Source: Vanilla planifolia (lineage: Eukaryota; Streptophyta; Magnoliopsida; Asparagales; Orchidaceae). Taken from it: a stretch of DNA of 64,000 bases. Positions 62,868-64,000 of the stretch are shown piece after piece; position 1 is the first letter of the stretch; each line of letters starts with the position of its first letter. The notes under the pieces are model-generated. The model saw nothing but the letters and a program-made list of their open reading frames with translations, had not been told where the DNA came from and made no database searches. Location: NCBI GenBank assembly GCA_023846275.1, contig CM043871.1, positions 32,890,578 through 32,954,577 on the forward strand, in the 5' to 3' direction. A program made the position numbers and the translations under genes.

Positions 62868-64000
62868 TTCTACAATTGACTTCAACAAGACCCCTTTAAA
62901 CAAGCTTGCAAAACAACTAACTTTAAAAGGTAAGCATATTCACCACTAAAAAAGTCAGTTATTTCTAGTGCAAGGAAAGCACTTTGTTTATTCTCGTTTA
63001 TATTATCTCTATCTTTTTTAACTTTTACAACAAACTTTGTTTTGTTTTCCAATAAATTACTGAGATTTAACATATAAAAATTGGTAGCCTGAGCTAACAC
63101 GAGGAAGGTTGGCAAAAAGTGAAAAGTTAATTGTGAAACCAAAAGGAAGAATTGGTAAATACCCATCAACTAGAAAAAGTTTGCGAGGAGAAAAATGTAA
63201 AGCATTCTTAGAAGCCTAACCTCAAAGACATTGTCCAAATTTCAAGATTAATAAGAAAAAATAAGTTATATTTCAAATTCAGATAGAACAATAGGCATAT
63301 TCTACAATCATACTAATTATTCCCTTGGCATAGCATTTTAAAAATTAACCGATAGAGAGGAGTTTGAAAAAGAACCTTTTAAAAAAAATTGATTATTAAA
63401 AAAATTGTTTAGTAAAATACTATTGAAAAGAAAAAATTTTTTAATATTAATTGTTTATTGATTTTTGGATTAGCATTAAAAATGGAGCTGCCTAAACTAC
63501 ACTCCTTGATTTTCTTAAAAAAAAGAGTTGGAGGACCACAACTATGTTCCAAACACAGCTTTTTGAGTCAGTTAACATTGGAACAAAGAATTGCTAAAAA
63601 CATACCTTTCTAAAGACCTCCCAAAAAAACCCTCAAGAGTATTTATGTAAACATCTCCACTTAGTGGGATCAAGAATCATTGTATGTGTGACAAGAAACA
63701 ATTTTTCTTCCAAATGCCATGTAAACATTATTCACACATGGTAGCTCAAAGATAAAAGCTCTCAAGTGTTTTCCTTGCACTAGAAAAAATAAATAAAATG
63801 ATCAATTTATGATAATTTTGAATAAACAAATACATTCGAGTAGACCAAGTGAAAAAATTCGCTATCTCCATTGCCTAAGTTAAAGCCATATTTATTGTAA
63901 GAGGTACTCATAATAAACCACAGAAGAATAGATCACAATGGATCATCATGGAAACCTTTTGAGAGTTTCACAAGTTGATAATGATATTAAATAGCAAGTT
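62868..64000. other. Right-end region without a supported gene
   Basis: Contains a second copy (62868-62950) of a block also present at 62510-62592, and otherwise AT-rich sequence. It may be intronic to the unrecognised minus-strand gene or a continuation of transposon debris. The frame 62882-63169 overlaps the repeated block and is not supported as a gene. Confidence 0.4.

Noticed and set aside
1-64000. CRISPR arrays, bacterial operons, riboswitches or phage genes
   Set aside because: All recognised genes are plant nuclear genes with introns; no regularly spaced short repeat array of CRISPR type is present, and the only regular array (36575-36995) has no spacers.

Overview
The window is nuclear DNA of a flowering plant. 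Its genes have many introns with GT-AG borders. Long AT-rich spacers separate them, and these hold retrotransposon fossils, a MITE family, microsatellites and a piece of plastid DNA. The protein types (XBOS32/XBAT32-like ligase, cluster II diacylglycerol kinase, CSLC, UGNT1-like transporter) are common to angiosperms. GC-rich coding exons beside very AT-rich introns, and the closeness of the ankyrin/RING protein to rice XBOS32, make a non-grass monocot plausible, but I hold that only weakly.

Layout from left to right. 503-1721 (minus): 5' exons of a diacylglycerol kinase that runs off the left edge. About 4.7-9.2 kb: a decayed Ty3/gypsy retrotransposon complex whose LTR-like pieces lie in both orientations, giving a long inverted repeat. 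9.2-14 kb: repeat-rich spacer with a (TA)n tract and a SINE-like fragment. 14718-22634 (plus): complete seven-exon Golgi nucleotide-sugar transporter of the UGNT1 type. 22.6-28.7 kb: AT-rich spacer. 28711-31330 (plus): complete five-exon cellulose synthase-like C gene with a short N-terminus. 33432-33735 (plus): complete two-exon SEC61 gamma gene. 33.7-39.2 kb: spacer with a five-copy tandem repeat of 82-84 bp. 39180-49842 (plus): complete ten-exon XBAT32/XBOS32-like ankyrin-RING E3 ubiquitin ligase. Its 4.6 kb fifth intron carries a duplicated MITE-bearing block and a chimeric plastid insertion (16S rRNA, rpoA and petD pieces). 49.8-57.7 kb: spacer. 57692-58219 (plus): UPBEAT1-like atypical bHLH protein. 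58.2-62 kb: repeat-rich spacer. 62016-62414 (minus): two 3'-terminal exons of an unrecognised gene, followed to the right by a Ty1/copia reverse-transcriptase fossil.

The genes do not form an operon or a visible cluster. Three act in the endomembrane system (SEC61 gamma in ER translocation; the UDP-sugar transporter and the CSLC glucan synthase in the Golgi), but their proximity looks coincidental. No undescribed defence or mobile system stands out. The most unusual structures are the chimeric plastid insertion inside a duplicated intron block, the long inverted repeat in the gypsy fossil, and the N-terminally short CSLC.
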